Assembly (NCBI RefSeq): GCF_023856365.1
Contig: NW_026042437.1
Span: 186,001-250,000, forward strand
DNA: 64,000 nt
DNA from: Brienomyrus brachyistius
Taxonomy: Eukaryota; Chordata; Actinopteri; Osteoglossiformes; Mormyridae
Direction: 5' to 3'
The translations under genes and the position numbers were made by a program. Numbering within the stretch: position 1 is the stretch's first letter; the number at the start of each line of letters is the position of its first letter. The notes under the pieces were generated by a model, which was not told where the DNA came from, searched no databases, and worked only from the letters and a program-made list of their open reading frames with translations. Below are positions 23,755-33,438 of this stretch, piece by piece.

Positions 23755-23941
23755 TTTCTGTTTTTTTTTTGCAATAGACAATAAAAATAACGCAGTTCTC
23801 CATAAAGGAGGGATGGTGGATGGAATATGTATATGCATATATATAAAATAATTGTCACACAACCTGGGTGACATGCCTTGCCTGCTCACCCAATTTTAGT
23901 GCACCTTAGTTATCCATACTGACCATCTAGTCTCGATACAC

Positions 23942-24008
<67 letters not shown>

Positions 24009-24218
24009 TATATATAGTTTTTTTATTAGCAATAGAAAAGAAAAATAACGCAGTTCTCCGTAAAGGAGGGATGGTGGATGGAATATATATATATATATAT
24101 ATACATTTATATAAAATAATTGTCACACAACCTGGGTGACATGCCTTGCCTGCTCACCCAGTTTTAGTGCACCTTAGTTATCCATAATGACCATCTAGTC
24201 TCGATACACCCATAAATA

Positions 24219-24257
<39 letters not shown>

Positions 24258-24465
24258 TTTTTATTTTTTTCGTAATGGACAATAAAAATAACGCAGTTCT
24301 CCGTAAAGGAGGGATGGTGGATGGAATATATATATACATATATACATTTATATAAAATAATTGTCACACAACCTGGGTGACATGCCTTGCCTGCTCACCC
24401 AGTTTTAGTGCACCTTAGTTATCCATACTGACCATCTAGTCTCGATACACCCATAAATATATATA
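19253..24465. repeat. Satellite array 2, about 22 monomers
   Basis: Same family as array 1. It starts a a b c b and ends with one 8-monomer block and a' b e. Between them lies a different run, b d c b b. No SINE here. (TA)n stretches vary strongly between equivalent monomers. Confidence 0.9.
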
Positions 24466-25630
24466 CTGAACAAAAATATAAACGCAACACTCTTGTTTCT
24501 GCTCCCATTTTTCATGAGATGGACTTAAAGACCTACAATTCATTCCAGATACACAATATTACCATTTCTCTCAAACATTTCTCACAAATCAGTCTAAATG
24601 TGTGATAGTGAGCACTTCTGCTTTGCTGAGATAATCCATCCCACCTCACAGGTGTGCCACATCAAGATGCTGATCTGACATCATGGGTAGTGCACAGGTG
24701 TACCTTATACTGCCCACAATAAAAGGCCACCCTGGAATGTGCAGTTTTTTGCTTTATTGGGGGTCTGGGGACTCAGAACCGGTCAGTATCTGGTGTGACC
24801 ACCATTTGCCTCATACAATGCAACACATCTTCTTCGCATAGAGTTTATCAGATTGTCAATTGTGGCCTGTGGAATGTTGGTCCACTCCTCTTCAATGGCT
24901 GTGCGAAGTTGTTGGATATTAGTGGGAACTGGTACACGCTGTCGTATACGCCGGTCAAGCACATCCCAAACATGCTCAACGGGTGACATGTCCGGTGAGT
25001 ATGCTGGCCATGCAAGAACTGGGACATTTTCAGCTTCCAAGAACTGTGTACAGATCCTTGCAACATGGGGCCGTGCATCATCTGTCTGAGTGGCTGGTCT
25101 CAGACGATCTTGGAGGTGAACCTGCTGGATGTGGAGGTCCTGGGCTGGTGTGGTTACACGTGGTCTGCGGTTGTGAGGCCGGTTGGATGTACTGCCATAT
25201 TCTCTGAAACGCCTTTGGAGACGGCTTATGGTTGAGAAATGAACATTCAATGCACGAGCAACAGATCTGGTTGACATTCCTGCTGTCAGCATGCCAATTG
25301 CACGCTCCCTCAATGCTTGTGGCATCTGTGGCATTTTGCTGTGAGACAAAACTGCACATTCCAGGGTGGCCTTTTATTGTGGGCAGTATAAGGTACACCT
25401 GTGCACTACCCATGATGTCAGATCAGCATCTTGATGTGGCACACCTGTGAGGTGGGATGGATTATCTCAGCAAAGCAGAAGTGCTCACTATCACACATTT
25501 AGACTGATTTGTGAGAAATGTTTGAGAGAAATGGTAATATTGTGTATCTGGAATGAATTGTAGATCTTTAAGTCCATCTCATGAAAAATGGGAGCAAAAA
25601 CAAAAGTGTTGCGTTTATATTTTTGTTCAG
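24466..25630 (-). mobile_element. Internally deleted Tc1/IS630-like transposon with 283-bp TIRs
   Basis: Terminal inverted repeats at 24466-24748 and 25348-25630 (outer end CTGAACAAAAATATAAACGC, inner end gtgcagtttt). The left flank is TA and the right flank TG, consistent with a TA target duplication with one mutation. It sits inside the last satellite monomer, whose sequence resumes at 25631. It contains a shortened transposase frame. Confidence 0.85.
24783..25334 (-). pseudogene. Transposase of the Tc1/IS630-like element, internal deletion
   Basis: Minus-strand frame from ATG at 25334 (MPQMPQALRERAIGML), 183 codons. The N-terminus is a helix-turn-helix DNA-binding region (MSTRSVARALNVHFSTISRL, then RRFREYG). 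After about residue 80 it jumps to DDARPHVARICTQFLE and AWPAYSPDMSPVEHVWDVL, the last part of a DD34E catalytic domain. The first catalytic Asp region, over 100 residues, is missing without a frame change, and the usual HDNARPH reads TDDARPH. It cannot be catalytically active alone but could retain DNA binding. Full-length relatives are around 340 residues. Confidence 0.85.
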
Positions 25631-25663
25631 TGTATGTATATGTATACATATAGTTTTTTTTGT
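25631..25663. repeat. Resumed satellite monomer after the Tc1-like insertion
   Basis: tgtatgtatatgtatacata followed by tagttttttttgtg matches the middle of a satellite monomer. The rest of that monomer is replaced by the GC-rich region; its end reappears at 26912-26962. Unit 2 copy: 54977-55009. Confidence 0.65.
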
Positions 25664-26901
25664 GTTTGTGAAAACGGGTCTTTAATCGGGGAAACGGAGC
25701 GGGTAGAGCAGGACGGAACGCAGGCATTGACAAACTACAATGACGGACAGGGCAAACAGGTAAGACCAGGACTTAAAATAGGTCATGACTAATCAAAGTA
25801 ATCGGGCAAAGCAGGAGACGATCAGGGAAGCACACGTGGGTAATCAGGGGGCGTGGCACACACGAGGAGCGGACAAGCCGGGCATATATGTATATCTATA
25901 TAAAACCTCATTAATGAGGGACAGGGAACAGAACGGACAGACAGAACTGGCACAGGGGAAGGAGCCAGGACAAGACTTGACATAAGACAGGAAAGGCAGA
26001 GAAACAGATCAGAAAGGGGGACACGGAGGGAACAGGCAGGACAAAAGGACCGGGAGTGAACGAAGGGAACATCGGGGAAAGAGGAGCAGAAGCCAGAGGG
26101 ACGAGGGACAAAGAGAGGAGGGACAGAGACAGGAGGAACAAAGCGAGGGGGAGCAGAGGCAGGAGGGACAAAGACGGGAGGCCAGGGAGAGAAGGAGGGG
26201 GAACCAAGAGGAGCCCGAGGGAGACCCAGCGGGCGACGGGAGGCAGCCGGAAGGGCTGCAGGCGGCCGGGAGGCCGGAGCCGGAGGGGCCGAGGAGACGG
26301 GGTGAGGGACAGACGCAGGGACGAAGGAGGGAGTCGGAGGGGAGACCAGGGAAGGGGACGAAGGAGCTGGAAGGGACCCTGGCGAGGGCAAGGAGAGAGG
26401 GGGAGCCGCAGCAGACGGCGACGTCCTCCGACACGCCAGAGCGGGAGGACCAGCAGGCGAATGAGGAGCCGCCGTCGGGGGGCCCGCAGGCAACCGATAA
26501 GACGCCGGAGGAGGGACCGAGGCAGGGCGACGAGGCCGCGGAGGGGGACCCGCAGACGACAGCCGACCCGGAGGGCCAGGACCCGCAGGTGCCGACCAAG
26601 CCCTAGCGCCGGCGAGGGAGGGCGAGCCAGGGGGCTGGGCGGGTGGGACCCCAGCCGTGCGTCTGTGTCCTCTCCCCTTATGGGACACAGACATAAGGAC
26701 CTGCGGCCGGGGTCGGGCTCGTCGGGGTGAGGGTACCAGAGTCACAGGGGGAGAAGGGACTGGAGTGGGGCCAGGGACTGGAGCTGCAGGCTGCAGAGGG
26801 GGCGCCTGCCCGGGAGCTGCAGGCAGGGAAAGCGCCTCGGACGTGGGCGCGGTAGCTGCAGGCAGCGGAGACGGCTGCTCGGGCTCTGGGGCCGCAGGGG
26901 G
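25664..26901. other. GC-rich region with long proline-rich minus frame
   Basis: Composition changes abruptly from AT-rich satellite to GC-rich purine-biased sequence. The minus strand is open from 26904 to 25822 (360 codons, Pro/Ser/Ala-rich), and shorter overlapping frames are open on both strands, as expected of a low-stop biased sequence. The minus frame has no ATG until about residue 71. The left part (gatcagggaagcacacgtgg, gggggcgtggcacacacgag) resembles repeats common around fish retroelements. I regard it as a repeat of unknown class, not a gene. Confidence 0.45.
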
Positions 26902-26928
26902 CACTTATTTTATTATATAAAATAAGTG
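26902..26928. repeat. Perfect 12-bp-arm palindrome at the GC-rich/satellite border
   Basis: CACTTATTTTAT, spacer TAT, ATAAAATAAGTG. Part of its right arm is the satellite's ataaaataattgtcacac start with one change. Unit 2 copy: 56248-56274. Confidence 0.8.
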
Positions 26929-26962
26929 TCACACAACCGGGGTGACATGCCTTGCCTGCTTG
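26912..26962. repeat. Orphan satellite monomer fragment
   Basis: ataaaataagtgtcacacaa, then ccggggtgacatgccttgcc and tgct match the monomer start, then diverge at gtgggatgagg. This marks the right edge of the original array. Unit 2 copy: 56258-56308. Confidence 0.75.
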
Positions 26963-26967
26963 TGGGA

Positions 26968-27384
26968 TGAGGAAGACTCAGGGACTGGAAATGGGATTAA
27001 AACTGAAGATGTGCTCATTCCTTTGTGTATTTACAAATTTTCCTTCCGTCAGACATGAGGAGTTTGCTGCTATATTTGGCACTAATAGAGATTCTGATGC
27101 TGCTATTTTTATTGTCTATTAGTTTGTTATTATTTACAAGTTCTGTTGTGTTTTTGCATTTTTCTCTTCTGGTTAATTAACTGCTGTCTGTTTGCTGTGA
27201 AGTATGAGTGTGGTGAGTAAGACTCAGGGACTGGAAGTGGGATTACAACTAAAGATAACATGCTTATTCCTTTTTGTATTGTTTACAAATTTCCTTCCGT
27301 CAAACATGAGGAGTTTGCTGCTATATTGTGCACTAACAGAGATTCTGATGCTGCTATTTTTATTGTTTATAAATGTGTTATTGT
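26968..27384. repeat. Two diverged direct copies of a ~170 bp repeat
   Basis: 26968-27138 and 27213-27384 share gactcagggactggaa, catgaggagtttgctgctat and gagattctgatgctgctatt with scattered substitutions. Unknown family. Unit 2 copies: 56314-56484 and 56559-56730. Confidence 0.7.
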
Positions 27385-27479
27385 TTCCAAGTTGAGTATT
27401 CAATAAATGCTAAATTGAGAAATTTTGTGTATCGTTTGTTATTATTAGTGTGATATTTTACCATGCAAATAGAGGGGAA

Positions 27480-27571
27480 AACGTCCAATTATCGGCCAAA
27501 AAAAATCAGCAGCATATATCGGCCATCGCCTGACCCTTGACTTGAAAAACCCATATCGGTCGACCTCTAGT
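27480..27571. mobile_element. hAT-like transposon end fragment
   Basis: Ends ...cccatatcggtcgacctcta; the reverse complement TAGAGGTCGACCGATATGGG is an end sequence I recall from widespread fish hAT-type elements. Only one end is seen. Unit 2 copy: 56826-56917. Confidence 0.5.
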
Positions 27572-27608
27572 AACAGTACATTCTGTCCAATTCATCCATC
27601 GAGTTAAG

Positions 27609-27908
27609 TCACACACCCACTTGAGGGGGCACTCCGGCAGACGTGAGGATGGGGATGTTCTTTCCGCTATAACATCCACTGCAGAAGTACATCTCGCTCC
27701 TGTTCACAGGGCTTACTTCAATGATGAAGCAGGGCTGGTTGTCTGGACAAGAAGTTGTCCTGCTGCTGGGTCTCGGTGCCGTTTTTCCACCTAAGCTTGA
27801 AGGTGGAAATGTGTTCCAACTTGGTCCCTGGGACTGCAGCATAGCCAAACATCGCGAGCAGCGTCGGCCACACCCACCACCAGAACCATCACACCGTCCT
27901 ATACACAT
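27609..27908 (-). CDS. Candidate terminal exon of copy B
   Basis: An open minus-strand frame ends in CSGCYSGKNIPILTSAG and a TGA at 27611-27609. The Cys, Tyr-Ser and P-x-L pattern resembles the chemerin C-terminus, where processing occurs. Upstream the same frame is open for about 99 codons and is rich in Ser, Pro and Cys, unlike chemerin. The true acceptor is therefore probably inside, for example ...gacaaccag|CCCTGC, which keeps phase 0 with exon 3. Another acceptor (gtgtatag|GACGG at about 27898) opens a different frame that stops after 35 codons. The intron to exon 3 would be about 2.7 kb and holds L2, hAT and other repeat fragments. Confidence 0.35.
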   Translation of the reverse strand: MCIGRCDGSGGGCGRRCSRCLAMLQSQGPSWNTFPPSSLGGKTAPRPSSRTTSCPDNQPCFIIEVSPVNRSEMYFCSGCYSGKNIPILTSAGVPPQVGV

Positions 27909-27924
27909 AAAGAAGAACTAAAAC

Positions 27925-28513
27925 ATAGAGTGTTGTGACAATCTATGCGTTAATGTTTGGCAGCATAGGTGATTCATTAAAATTATACCGAAGAATGGAA
28001 AATGTGATATTTAGAATATTTTTTGCCATTTAGTAGCTAATTTAAGCACTTACCCAATGCCTCAATTTGTTTTAGGTCAGTAATGTCTGAGCCAAAAGAA
28101 TGAATGTATGAATTTAATACAATTCACCCACTCCCACCCACACACAAATCTGAAATTCAATTTAAGACACTTCTTAAACATTAGTGCATTAACAAAAAAG
28201 GAAAATCTTAAGAGATTCAGTAGGATTTTCTATGTTAGACTTAAGCTAATAGTTCAATAGTTTTTACATATTTCAATATACCAATTTGACTTTAATGTTG
28301 AAACAGATGCTAAAACATGGAATAATTTCATAACTAGAGAAACATGTTATTCACAAACACTAGCAAAGGTAGCTTATAGTTAAGCTTACTTAAGTCAGCA
28401 AGTCAGGCTACAGTGTGTAAGAATAGTCGTAAACGATAATTTGTCTCAGTCTTACATGACAGAATAAGTAAACAGAAAATATAAAATGGCTGAAACAGCG
28501 TCATTAACGCCAG
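27925..28513. other. Unassigned AT-rich stretch
   Basis: No gene recognised. It lies in the putative last intron of the chemerin-like gene. Unit 2 copy: 57271-57859. Confidence 0.4.
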
Positions 28514-28639
28514 CTACAGTAGAGGCGCAGAAAAGGTGTCATGACTGAAGTATTCCCAAACTCTGGAAGACCGTATGCGAGCCTTTTTTGCCGCGTGTTT
28601 CTCCAGAGGCTCCGGAGCTCCGCTGGTTGACACAGCCAT
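28514..28639 (-). pseudogene. hAT transposase N-terminus (BED-finger start), truncated
   Basis: Minus-strand ATG at 28639; 41 codons: MAVSTSGAPEPLEKHAAKKA, then SSRVWEYFSHDTF and a TAG. The SxVWxYF block is the start of BED zinc fingers in hAT/ZBED transposases; the Cys and His ligands are lost beyond the stop. A CCAAT box (ggccaatcatg on the minus strand, about 28738) lies upstream, as for a promoter. Confidence 0.55.
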
Positions 28640-28911
28640 GTTGGTTCATGTGCAGGGGGACGAGCGGCAAATTTCTTTTTTGCAGGGTGGTAGGTGATGT
28701 CTCATTAATATTTATGAGAGAAGTGCTACATGATTGGCCAGTGCATGCCTTACAAAATGGTGCGGCACTGCATCCAAGCCTGCGGCACTCAGAGTCACAA
28801 ATACAGTGGAAACCATTTGTAGTAATTACGTCTGTCTGGCTGATTTCCAACTAATTGATATTTGTATATTTATTACATGAATATAAGGTAATATAAGGTA
28901 ATAGAAGAGGT

Positions 28912-29354
28912 ATTTAATGGTTTTCCATCTGAGGAATTTGCAAAAAACTGCAGTGCATGATGGGTCGGACCTAAAGGCTGCCTTAACGTCCTCATCTGTA
29001 TGACGACATACATCAAGACTAGGAAGGTGCATAATGTTCATGTCTGGTTGCGTTTGTTGGTCCAGAAAGTAATTCAATTTCGCCATGTAGGTTACGTTCT
29101 TAAAAACTGCTTGGATATAGCCCGATTATATGCTGTGGGCCTTTTAATTTCTTTGTTTACCAGGTAGGCTACCTTCTTTAAACTGCGTTTTGTTAGACTA
29201 CATATTTAGGGAGGTCTTTATAAATTTATAGTAGTCTTCATAAATATGTACATAGTTTAGCCTAACCCAGCCACTTAAGGGAGAAAGCCAGCTCAACTAG
29301 GTGTCGGTCCCAAGCCCGGATTAATGGGGAGGGTTGGCGTCAAGAAATAAAGAG
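28912..29354. repeat. Interspersed repeat, inverted relative of 14280-14945
   Basis: Reverse complement shares long blocks with 14280-14945 and holds about 150 bp that copy lacks; no SINE here. The ggtcccaagcccggattaat block belongs to a very common fish repeat. Unit 2 copy: 58258-58700. Confidence 0.7.
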
Positions 29355-29612
29355 ACTGTATCTTCACTGCATGACTGATGTCAAAATGTGTGAAATATGT
29401 GGTTGTATTAATAAATGCATTAAAGTAGGTTAATGATTCTGTGCTGTCTAAATTGTATAGAAAATTTCTACGTATAGCCAAACAAATCTCCTCCTGTTTG
29501 AAAAGGCATAGAAAAAGCAATTTAGCCACTAAAACTTTACAGTTTTTGTGAGGGACAGTCGAATTCTCTCGTTTCTCTCGTCAAGTTTTTTTGTGATCCT
29601 GCACCTACACTT
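29355..29612. other. Short unassigned stretch in the putative intron
   Basis: Nothing recognised. Unit 2 copy: 58701-58958. Confidence 0.4.
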
Positions 29613-29745
29613 TGCCGGCCCCAGGAGGATGGGCTCCCCCTTTGAGTTTGGTCCCTCCCAAGGTTTCTTCCTTCTTGGGAGTTTTTCCATGCTATCGGCG
29701 CCTATGGCTTACTCACTGGGGGCTTTGGGTGGGCATGATATAAAG
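29613..29745 (+). mobile_element. L2 LINE 3' end remnant
   Basis: gccggccccaggaggatggg, caaggtttcttccttcttgg and ggcttactcactgggggctt match the 3' region of the complete L2 at 37065-37185. Truncated before the tail. Unit 2 copy: 58959-59091. Confidence 0.75.
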
Positions 29746-30497
29746 CAAAGCATTTTCCCTCCCAGTTTCCTCCTCTGGTCCACATTGCAGGACCATCAGC
29801 CATCAGAAACAGCCAGACGGTCTCCTTCAGCTTCTTTAGTGTCCTTGGAAGCCAAGGCAGTTTTAGGTCTGAGAAGAGGTTTATCAGAAGGACACATATT
29901 ACGTCGTTTGTCCTGAAATGTAACATGGGGAGGAAAAGTTAAGCGGTTTAGTCAGATTGGAGTCGTTTATTCAGCAGTGGCAGCGCCAGTGACTTAATGC
30001 TACAGGTGCTATAGGGGAGTGAGATTATTTAGACCGGGTGCTTTAGCTTTTCAGCTTATGTAGATGGTGTATAGAAGCACACAGCACGATAAGCTACAGC
30101 ATGGATAAAATAGGATAAAATATAAAATTCTAACGTCTAGCTCACAGAGCCTCTATGTGTACTTTGAAGAAAAAATACACTACAAGTATGCTGTAAAAAC
30201 CGCAAAAATGTCTTACACAATATACAGATTTTACAGATAGTTAAAGAAAAAATGAAACCAATATTTTGGGGGTGCTGTGGGGGTACTATGGTCATTGGAG
30301 GAGGAGCTAGAGCCCCCCCCCCCAAGCTTTTCCTTGGTGCTGCCACTGTTGTTCAGATTAAAAGTAACATTGTCATTAATAAACAGTACTCTGATCAAAT
30401 TTTTGCATGTACAAACACAATCAAAGTTTAACCACATGTTTAGACACAATTCACACACCTGTTACATTTCCATAATGCTAAGACTCTCTACACTTAC
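29746..30497. other. Putative intron sequence before exon 3
   Basis: No coding frame supported. Contains a C-run at 30313-30323. Unit 2 copy: 59092-59843, differing by single bases. Confidence 0.4.
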
Positions 30498-30590
30498 TTC
30501 ATCCACTTTCTTGTTTGGTACACAGTCATTTGATGGATGTGTAAGATCATTACCAGACCGTCTGCTGCAAACTCTACAGTTAATGAATGG
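30498..30590 (-). CDS. rarres2: Copy B exon 3
   Basis: 93 nt, 31 codons. Acceptor gtttttgcag|CCATTC, donor GATGAA|GTAAGT. It encodes PFINCRVCSRR and SNDCVPNKKVDE, giving the C-x2-C pair and one more cysteine. The acceptor has a good pyrimidine run. Intron 2 is 807 nt. Confidence 0.65.
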
Positions 30591-31983
30591 CTGCAAAAAC
30601 ACACAGACACACAAAAACAGTATTTAAAGAGTGGTGGGCAATAAATACAGTGAGAGAAGGTGTAGTAAAGATATATCTAATGATTTAAGGCAGAGCTGCT
30701 GGAGTGCAGGGTTTAATGACACAGAACAATTTTAGAGGAAAGAGCTTCCAAAGCAGGGTCACCATAAGGCTATATTATACAAAGCAAGTTCATCTAAAAG
30801 TATGAACAACAAATCCCGTTTAACTGAACACTGCTCTGTATTAAAATACTGTCCTCCGATCAAGCTAAGTGGTCCTGTAGTTCACTATTTAAAGAGGTAA
30901 ATTTAAAGGGTAATTCACACTGCACATCTACCCTGCTCTGACCAGGTTTAATTACTGGCTTTCTAATTAAAACAAGAGTTAAGTCCTGCCCTTTCACCAC
31001 AAAACACCACACTGCCATTTAAGGCTGATTTCAACAATGAGTTTTAGTTAACCTGGCTCGATTGAGTTAACTCTGGGTATGTAAAACCCGCTTTGTAGTA
31101 CAGCCCACAGGTCTTTAAATAAGGCCAGCTAGGGTTCATAGCTCGAAGCATAATCTACAGGTCACCCCTCAGATGATTAGCATTTGCTTCTGCCTGGTAA
31201 TCCAGCCTTTAAGCCTGTAAACCTACTAAAATTTGAGAATAAGGTGAAGGAACTGGCTCTTTGAGGCCACCTATGTATTTGTTACTTTATTGTTGGCTAA
31301 CTTTCCCCCGCAGGGCATCAAAAAAGTTAACATGAACCTAAATTAATTTGCTAACTGATATGTCCAATGCTCACAGTCACAGTGACTCTTTACTTACCCT
31401 CTTGTCCATGAAAATACAGTCAGCCCGATGGTCTGTTGCAGTTGACTTTGGACATTTTGTTGCTCTCAAGAGAATCTCAATGTCAATGTATTCACTGCTG
31501 ATCTAAATCACATAAACACGTTATATACAAAATTGCCTACAACTGTTTTAAAGGCAATATAACAAACAATAATCACCCAAAAAATGGCAAACTGTCACAG
31601 ACTTGACTGCAGCAGATTCAGAGAGAAACTGTGAGAAGGTAAAATTGACCAGGGCTGAGATATACAACCATCACTTTCATTGTGAAGAGACATTAAGCAT
31701 CATATGCATTGAAATTAAAACATCAAAATCAATGTGATACTCATTAGTTCAGCTTGCAGATGATGAAAGTTTCACACTTTTGTAAACACTTTCTCAGCAG
31801 TTACCTTCGGACGGCCCTGGATGTTATAGAAATTCATGTGCTGACGGGTTCCTTGATGAGCATTTTCGACTGCGAGTTTAATGGCCGTCTTGTGAGTGCA
31901 GGGAGACTGTGGTAATCTTGCTGGGCCTCTGTGGAGATAAGCAGAGCTCCATAAGCCAAAACCAGAAGCAGCAGGCGGGTCAT
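30498..31983 (-). CDS. rarres2: Chemerin-like (cystatin-fold secreted) gene, copy B, exons 1-3
   Basis: Three minus-strand exons are visible: 31983-31805 (signal peptide and first helix), 31502-31398 and 30590-30498. All junctions are in phase 0 with GT/AG borders. The encoded order is signal peptide, helix LAVENAHQG, strand YIDIEILLRATKC, then CIF...KRPFINCRVC, then a further Cys in SNDCVPNKK. The spacing C-x11-C-x10-C-x2-C fits the chemerin/cathelicidin branch of cystatin-fold proteins, and the RPxIxCxxC block resembles fish retinoic acid receptor responder 2. Family knowledge: chemerin is a secreted chemoattractant and adipokine precursor activated by C-terminal proteolysis. Exon 1 carries the frame change described for copy A, so the gene may be inactive. 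A terminal exon candidate lies at 27609-27908. Alternatives are another cystatin or cathelicidin-like protein. Confidence 0.6.
31398..31502 (-). CDS. rarres2: Copy B exon 2
   Basis: 105 nt, 35 codons. Acceptor ...gtgatttag|ATCAGCAGTGAA and donor AAGAGG|GTAAGT. It encodes the central strand SSEYIDIEILLRATKC and the second cysteine ADCIFMDKR. Phase 0 at both ends matches exon 3. Intron 1 is 302 nt. Confidence 0.65.
31805..31983 (-). pseudogene. rarres2: Copy B exon 1: signal peptide exon with frame change
   Basis: Same sequence as 67-245. The ATG frame (signal peptide, then QQDYHSLP) runs into a TGA after 49 codons, while the conserved helix frame stays open to the donor. No ATG opens the helix frame upstream: it meets a TGA ten bases before the ATG. 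A single ATG-led frame therefore cannot cover the exon as sequenced. Confidence 0.6.
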
Positions 31984-32133
31984 CTTCCTCTCAGCTTTGA
32001 AGGGAGAAGCAGGACTGAGGACACTGATCTGTGGTCCCCTTATCCAGCACGTCCAGGGGCGTGTCCTTCACTCGAAACAAACAGACCTTTGAACAACATT
32101 GGAAAACTCTTCAGGATGAATTGAGGCAGGTGG

Positions 32134-33438
32134 TCAAGTGGGTTTATTGTTATTTCAGCAATATACACAGTACACAGTGAAAGGAAACATTGTTCCTCCT
32201 GGACCACGGTGCAACACAAAGAAGAAAAACAGAAACAACACAAGATGACACAAGTGCGGGCAAGATAGAACTATACAGAGTGAAAGGAGCACAAACAGAG
32301 GGAGAAAGTGCAAGATAAACACAAGAGCAACAATACAATACTACAGGACAAGACAGCGCAGTCAAGAACACAGAGTGCAGCCAGAGCTAACCTGAATAGG
32401 GGCATCAAGGTTGCCAGGCAGGCAGAGAAACAGAAAATAGAGGTCTACTTCACATACAACAACCCACAGTGGGTGTGGCAGGGAATACAACACATTACAA
32501 ACTTCAAAGGCAACAACACCGTCACTGTTAACAGCAACGCCCTTTTAGCAAAGGAGCTAAACAGCTTCTTTGCTCGTCTGGAGGAACACAGAGCAGACAT
32601 AGCCACACTGCCCCCTCCCCCAATCTCCAGCACTCACAGACTCCCTCTGCAGGAACACCACGCGAGAAGGCACATTGCATCTCTAGGTGTGTGGAGTTTA
32701 AGACAAGGCAAGTGATGCTACGATAATATAATTCCTTGGTAAGACCCCACCTAGAATATTGTGTGCGGGTTTGGTTACCATACCTTAAGAAGGACATTGC
32801 TGCCTTGGAAAAGGTGCAACGTAGGGCAACGAGAATGATTCCTGGTCTTAGAGGAATGTCTAATGAGGAGAGGTTAGCTGAGCTGAATCTGTTTAGCCTC
32901 GAGCAAAGGAGACTAAGGGGGGACATAATCCAGGTGTTTAAGATTCTAACAGGTCTGGATGCTGTTCAGCCAAATGGCTATTTCAATGTTAGTTTAAATA
33001 CCAGAACTCGTGGCCATAAGTGGAAATTAGCTGGAGAACATTTTAAAACGAATTTGATGAAGCATTTCTGTACACAGCGTGTAGTTAGAGTATGGAATAG
33101 TCTTCCTGTTATTGTAACACAAGCTAAAACCCTGGGTTCTTTTAAATCAGAGCTAGATAAGATTTTTGAGCTATTAGCTAAGTTCTCCTCAAAGGAGCTT
33201 GATGGGCCGAATGGCCTCCTCTCATTTGTAAATCTCTTTGGTTCTTATGAGTCAGCTTACAGAGATGAGGTCCAGAAACTGATAGGTTGGAGTTCAGCAA
33301 ACAATTTGGCACTAAACAGCACAAAGACAAAGGAATCACTGACTTCAGGAAGGATGGAGGCGACACTGGCCTGCCTAGATGGATGGATGGATGTTTTTAT
33401 TGACATTGTAAGTACAATGAGATTTAGTTTGGAACGCG
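32134..33438. mobile_element. LINE fragment nest, unit 2 copy
   Basis: Same four pieces as 396-1700 in the same order, with the linker at 32375-32683, the CR1 end at 32723-33243 and the RT thumb piece at 33244-33338. The layers therefore predate the tandem duplication. Confidence 0.75.

Larger units (their letters stand above)
1..31738. repeat. Tandem unit 1 of a ~30 kb direct repeat
   Basis: The sequence that opens the window recurs at 31739 and again at 61085, in the same orientation and nearly base for base. Unit 1 is longer than unit 2 because it holds an extra copy of an ~8 kb internal block (4015-12243), while it lacks the L2 insertion and the mosaic region of unit 2. Wherever the units align, differences are rare single bases. 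Confidence 0.95.

Noticed and set aside
24795..25207. Plus-strand ORFs of 63-78 codons
   Set aside because: Antisense of the deleted Tc1/IS630-like transposase.
26056..26730. 224-codon Arg/Gly-rich plus-strand protein
   Set aside because: Antisense of the proline-rich frame; a composition effect with no domain.
25822..26904. 360-codon proline-rich minus-strand protein
   Set aside because: No ATG near its start, low complexity, and overlapping frames are open on the other strand. GC-rich purine bias explains the lack of stops.
28539..28850. 103-codon Cys-rich minus-strand ORF
   Set aside because: Overlaps the hAT leader and N-terminus in another frame. The frame with a recognisable BED start (28639-28514) is preferred.
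29548..29916. 122-codon plus-strand ORF and its 74-codon antisense partner
   Set aside because: Falls on an L2 3' UTR remnant, which is noncoding in the complete element at 35633-37263.
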